DNA from: Ignavibacteria bacterium
Lineage (GTDB): Bacteria > Bacteroidota > Ignavibacteria > Ignavibacteriales > Melioribacteraceae
Direction of reading: 5' to 3'
DNA: 7,578 nt
Assembly: GCA_003233295.1 (NCBI GenBank)
Contig: QILJ01000399.1
Location: forward strand, 1-7,578
Positions 5,927-7,578 of the stretch are shown piece after piece. Below the pieces are notes generated by a model that made no database searches, was not told where the DNA came from, and saw only the letters and a program-made list of their open reading frames with translations. The first letter of the stretch is position 1; every line of letters starts with the position of its first letter. Made by a program: the position numbers and the translations under genes.

Positions 5927-7228
5927 ATGAAACGGTATTTATTATTAATGACTATTGCGTTAGTATTCCTAAGTTCACCAATTTTATCACGAAGCCCTAA
6001 TTCAGTTAAAGATAATGTAACTTTAGAAGGAAGATGGACTGGTGGTTATTGTGCCGCAACTGCGGTTAACGGGAGTATCTGCTATTTTGGAAGCGACAAA
6101 TATTTTGAGATTGTTGATCTCTCAACGCCTTCTTCACCTGTGGAATTAGGAAAGTTAGAACTTTCCAGTTTATCTACTATCTCCGATATTTTTATCAATG
6201 ATAATTATGCATACGTTGCAGACGGGTGGGACGGACTACGCATAATTGATATATCTAATTCTGCAAGTCCTGTAGAAGTAGGTTCTTTTGCCTCAGATGA
6301 TTTGGCTTTGGATGTTTTTGTTGACGGAAATTACGCGTATCTTGCCAACGATCTTGCAGGGCTTCGTATCTTAGACGTATCCAATCCGACGAGTCCAGTT
6401 GAGGTTGGACGTTTTGACACAGAAGGAAATACAGAAGGGGTTTTTGTAGTAGGTAATTATGCTTACATAGCTGACGGAGATTTCGGTTTTCGAATTTTAG
6501 ATATTTCCAATCTGGCAAGCCCAGTAGAAATGAGCGTTTTTTCTACCGGCAGTTATTCTTTTAACATAGTGGTCGAAGGAAACTATGCTTATGTTGCCGA
6601 TGGTGATGATTTATATGTTCTTGATATATCCAATCCCGCTGCTCCAACCGAAGCCGGTTATTTAGGAACAGGAGGCTATTTTCAAGACGTAGCGGTTGAG
6701 GGAAATTATACTTATCTGGCTAATGGCAGTGAGGGTTTGTTTATAGCCGATATTTACGATCTATCGGATATTAAAGAAGCCGGCTCTTTTAATACCGATG
6801 GCAAAGGCGTGAAAGTAGCTGTTGAAGGTAATTATGTATATCTTGCTGATAGGGATAGCGGTTTGTGTGTTTTAAAAAGCAACATAGCAACAGATGTTGA
6901 AGATGATATTGCTAGTATTCCTGTAAAATATTCGTTATCACAAAACTATCCGAATCCATTTAACCCAAGCACAACAATAAAATATTCCATAACACACCCC
7001 TTAATCCCCTCTCGAGAGGGGAAAGAGCAAAGCGACAGAGGTGTGTTAATAACACTAAAGATTTACGATATTCTGGGAAAGGAAGTTGCAACTCTTGTAA
7101 ACAAAGAGCAATCCGCTGGTTTATATGAAGTTCAATTTAGTGCTTATAATTTTCCTAGCGGTATTTATTACTACCGTCTGAGTGCCGGTTCGTTCGTACA
7201 GAGCAAGAAGATGATTTTGTTGAAATAA
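5927..7228 (+). CDS. Secreted LVIVD-repeat beta-propeller protein with T9SS sorting domain
   Basis: This is a 433-residue predicted surface protein. A signal peptide covers about residues 1-21 (MKRYLLLMTIALVFLSSPILS). Residues about 45-317 consist of seven repeats of the LVIVD type, each shaped like V-x-G-N-Y-A-Y-V-A-D-G...G-L-x-I-L-D-I-S-N-P-x-x-P-V-E-V-G. The Asn-Tyr landmarks recur at 50/51 (as Ser-Ile in the degenerate first copy), 93, 135, 178, 219, 260 and 302, a spacing of 41-43 residues, as expected for a seven-bladed beta-propeller. Residues about 336-433 are a T9SS sorting domain (QNYPNPFNPSTT, YDILGKEVATL, SGIYYYRL) with an unusual in-frame insertion encoded by a palindromic element. 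No catalytic motif is visible; a binding or adhesive role is the most I would infer. The start lies 13 bases after the EEP stop, with a weak AGG-rich leader, so the two genes are probably cotranscribed and exported by the same route. Confidence 0.92.
   Translation: MKRYLLLMTIALVFLSSPILSRSPNSVKDNVTLEGRWTGGYCAATAVNGSICYFGSDKYFEIVDLSTPSSPVELGKLELSSLSTISDIFINDNYAYVADGWDGLRIIDISNSASPVEVGSFASDDLALDVFVDGNYAYLANDLAGLRILDVSNPTSPVEVGRFDTEGNTEGVFVVGNYAYIADGDFGFRILDISNLASPVEMSVFSTGSYSFNIVVEGNYAYVADGDDLYVLDISNPAAPTEAGYLGTGGYFQDVAVEGNYTYLANGSEGLFIADIYDLSDIKEAGSFNTDGKGVKVAVEGNYVYLADRDSGLCVLKSNIATDVEDDIASIPVKYSLSQNYPNPFNPSTTIKYSITHPLIPSREGKEQSDRGVLITLKIYDILGKEVATLVNKEQSAGLYEVQFSAYNFPSGIYYYRLSAGSFVQSKKMILLK
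6059..6877 (+). repeat. Seven tandem LVIVD repeats within the coding region
   Basis: There are seven diverged copies of about 42 codons, each including the core (E/D)GNYAY(V/L)AD...LDISNPxxPVE. The first copy (AVNGSICYFGSDKYFEIVDL) and the last, shortened copy (VEGNYVYLADRDSGLCVL) are the most divergent, as expected if the ends close the propeller ring. Confidence 0.85.
6941..6990 (+). repeat. Dispersed coding repeat, copy 2 (sorting-domain core)
   Basis: This is the partner of 5641-5690, with 44 of 50 bases identical and only synonymous third-position changes. It ends exactly where the palindromic element begins. Confidence 0.85.
6990..7048. repeat. Nested palindromic element translated within the LVIVD gene
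   Basis: The outer arms TAACACACC (6990-6998) and GGTGTGTTA (7040-7048) are a perfect 9-bp inverted repeat. Inside, TCCCCTCTCGAGAGGGGA (7005-7022) is a perfect 18-bp palindrome. ATAACAC occurs at 6989-6995 and again at 7049-7055, exactly 60 bases apart, which looks like a short flanking duplication, although it overlaps the arm sequence. The element is GC-richer than its surroundings, keeps the reading frame and falls in a tolerant linker. It resembles a small dispersed palindromic repeat; its mobility is inferred. Confidence 0.7.
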
Positions 7229-7356
7229 ATTCTGGATACAAGATGCAAGCATCTACTAATTTTTCAAACCTCCGTGTTTTTAAAAACCGCGGAGATTTTT
7301 AATACTAATAATTCAATTTTAGTTTAGGTAACCTTAATTGCCTGTAGTGCCCCAAT
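7229..7356. other. Intergenic region between convergent genes
   Basis: This 128-base stretch lies between the LVIVD stop and the NhaA stop. It holds a short inverted repeat AGATGC-AA-GCATCT (7240-7253) and the terminator at 7270-7300. No ORF or RNA gene was recognised. Confidence 0.6.
7270..7300 (+). terminator. Rho-independent terminator after the LVIVD gene
   Basis: The arm CTCCGTG plus TTT (7270-7279) pairs with AAA, C and GCGGAG (7284-7294), with one G-U pair and one bulged C at 7287. The loop is TTAA, and a run of five T follows at 7296-7300. It lies about 40 bases past the stop codon. The minus-strand exit of the hairpin is not T-rich, so it mainly serves the plus-strand operon. Confidence 0.75.
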
Positions 7357-7578
7357 TTATTCTTCACTCGGTTTCGTAAAAATCTTAAGTACAAAAAATC
7401 CAAGTAGACCGGCAAGCAGCGAGGCTGATAAGATCCCGATCTTTGACTGCTCAATTACGTCTGCATCTGTATAGGCTAAACTGCTTACAAATAATGACAT
7501 TGTGAAACCTATTCCAGCAAGCAGTGACAGACCATACACGATAAACCATGTTTCTTTTGTCTGTTCAAGATTGGTTAA
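7357..7578 (-). CDS. nhaA: NhaA-type Na+/H+ antiporter, C-terminal 73 residues (partial)
   Basis: The frame is open to the right edge, so this is the C-terminal end of a longer gene. An internal GTG at 7539 is not the true start, because the frame continues upstream as LTNLEQTKETWFIV. The segment YGLSLLAGIGFTMSLFVSSLAY matches the conserved GxxLLAGIGFTMSLFIxxLAF helix of NhaA antiporters. The following SKIGILSASLLAGLLGFFVLK fits the last transmembrane helix, ending in a short polar tail (KPSEE). NhaA exchanges internal Na+ for external H+ at the inner membrane for sodium and pH homeostasis. The gene converges on the LVIVD gene and appears functionally unrelated to it. The ion-binding aspartates lie outside the window. 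Confidence 0.85.
   Translation of the reverse strand, partial: LTNLEQTKETWFIVYGLSLLAGIGFTMSLFVSSLAYTDADVIEQSKIGILSASLLAGLLGFFVLKIFTKPSEE

Larger units (their letters stand above)
6932..7225 (+). other. T9SS C-terminal sorting domain of the LVIVD protein, with insertion
   Basis: Residues 336-433 hold the sorting signature SLSQNYPNPFNPSTTIKYSI, then YDILGKEVATLVN and SGIYYYRLSAGSF..KKMILLK. Between the two halves lies the segment THPLIPSREGKEQSDRGVLI, encoded by the nested inverted repeat at 6990-7048. It replaces the usual short linker. Confidence 0.88.

Noticed and set aside
6255..6518. Minus-strand open frame of 87 codons with a repetitive appearance
   Set aside because: It is antisense to the LVIVD repeats, and its repetitiveness mirrors theirs.
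6059..6877. CRISPR-like or satellite repeat array
   Set aside because: The periodicity of about 126 bases is diverged, protein-level and fully explained by the LVIVD beta-propeller.
7005..7022. The 18-bp palindrome as a transcription terminator
   Set aside because: It lies inside coding sequence, has no loop and is not followed by a T-run on either strand.
7357..7539. A complete 60-residue small membrane protein starting at GTG
   Set aside because: The frame stays open to the window edge and the peptide matches the NhaA C-terminus, so it is a truncated view of a larger gene.

Overview
This AT-rich window holds five genes in three transcription units. The coding style points to Ignavibacteria or a close relative in the Bacteroidota/Chlorobi group. 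Two predicted secreted proteins end in a type IX secretion (T9SS) sorting domain of the form QNYPNPFNPSTTIKYSI ... YDILG(R/K)EVATLVN ... SGIYxYxL, which is very common in Ignavibacteria. The lineage is inferred from this style and not proven; no rRNA, tRNA, CRISPR array or insertion sequence was seen.

Left unit, minus strand (1-3893): a 935-residue exported subtilisin-family protease resembling tripeptidyl peptidase II (TPP II) lies directly upstream of an OPT-family oligopeptide transporter that runs off the left edge. Eight bases separate them, and the transporter's ribosome binding site overlaps the protease stop codon. The pair reads as a peptide-scavenging operon: an exported peptidase makes short peptides and the inner-membrane OPT protein imports them.

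Middle unit, plus strand (4111-7228): it diverges from the protease across a 217-base intergenic region. It encodes an endonuclease/exonuclease/phosphatase (EEP) enzyme with an N-terminal beta-sandwich module of DOMON/CBM9-like appearance, then a seven-repeat LVIVD beta-propeller protein. The genes are 13 bases apart and both end in a T9SS sorting domain, so both products are predicted to reach the cell surface. A 59-base nested inverted repeat sits inside the second sorting domain and is translated in frame. A rho-independent terminator follows.

Right edge, minus strand (7357-7578): the C-terminal end of an NhaA-type Na+/H+ antiporter, convergent with the middle unit.

The families are recognisable, and I see no clearly new multi-gene system. 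The points most worth following are the secreted TPP II-like protease coupled to an OPT transporter, the translated palindromic element in a sorting domain, and the surface EEP enzyme whose only two cysteines are adjacent and sit next to a catalytic histidine.
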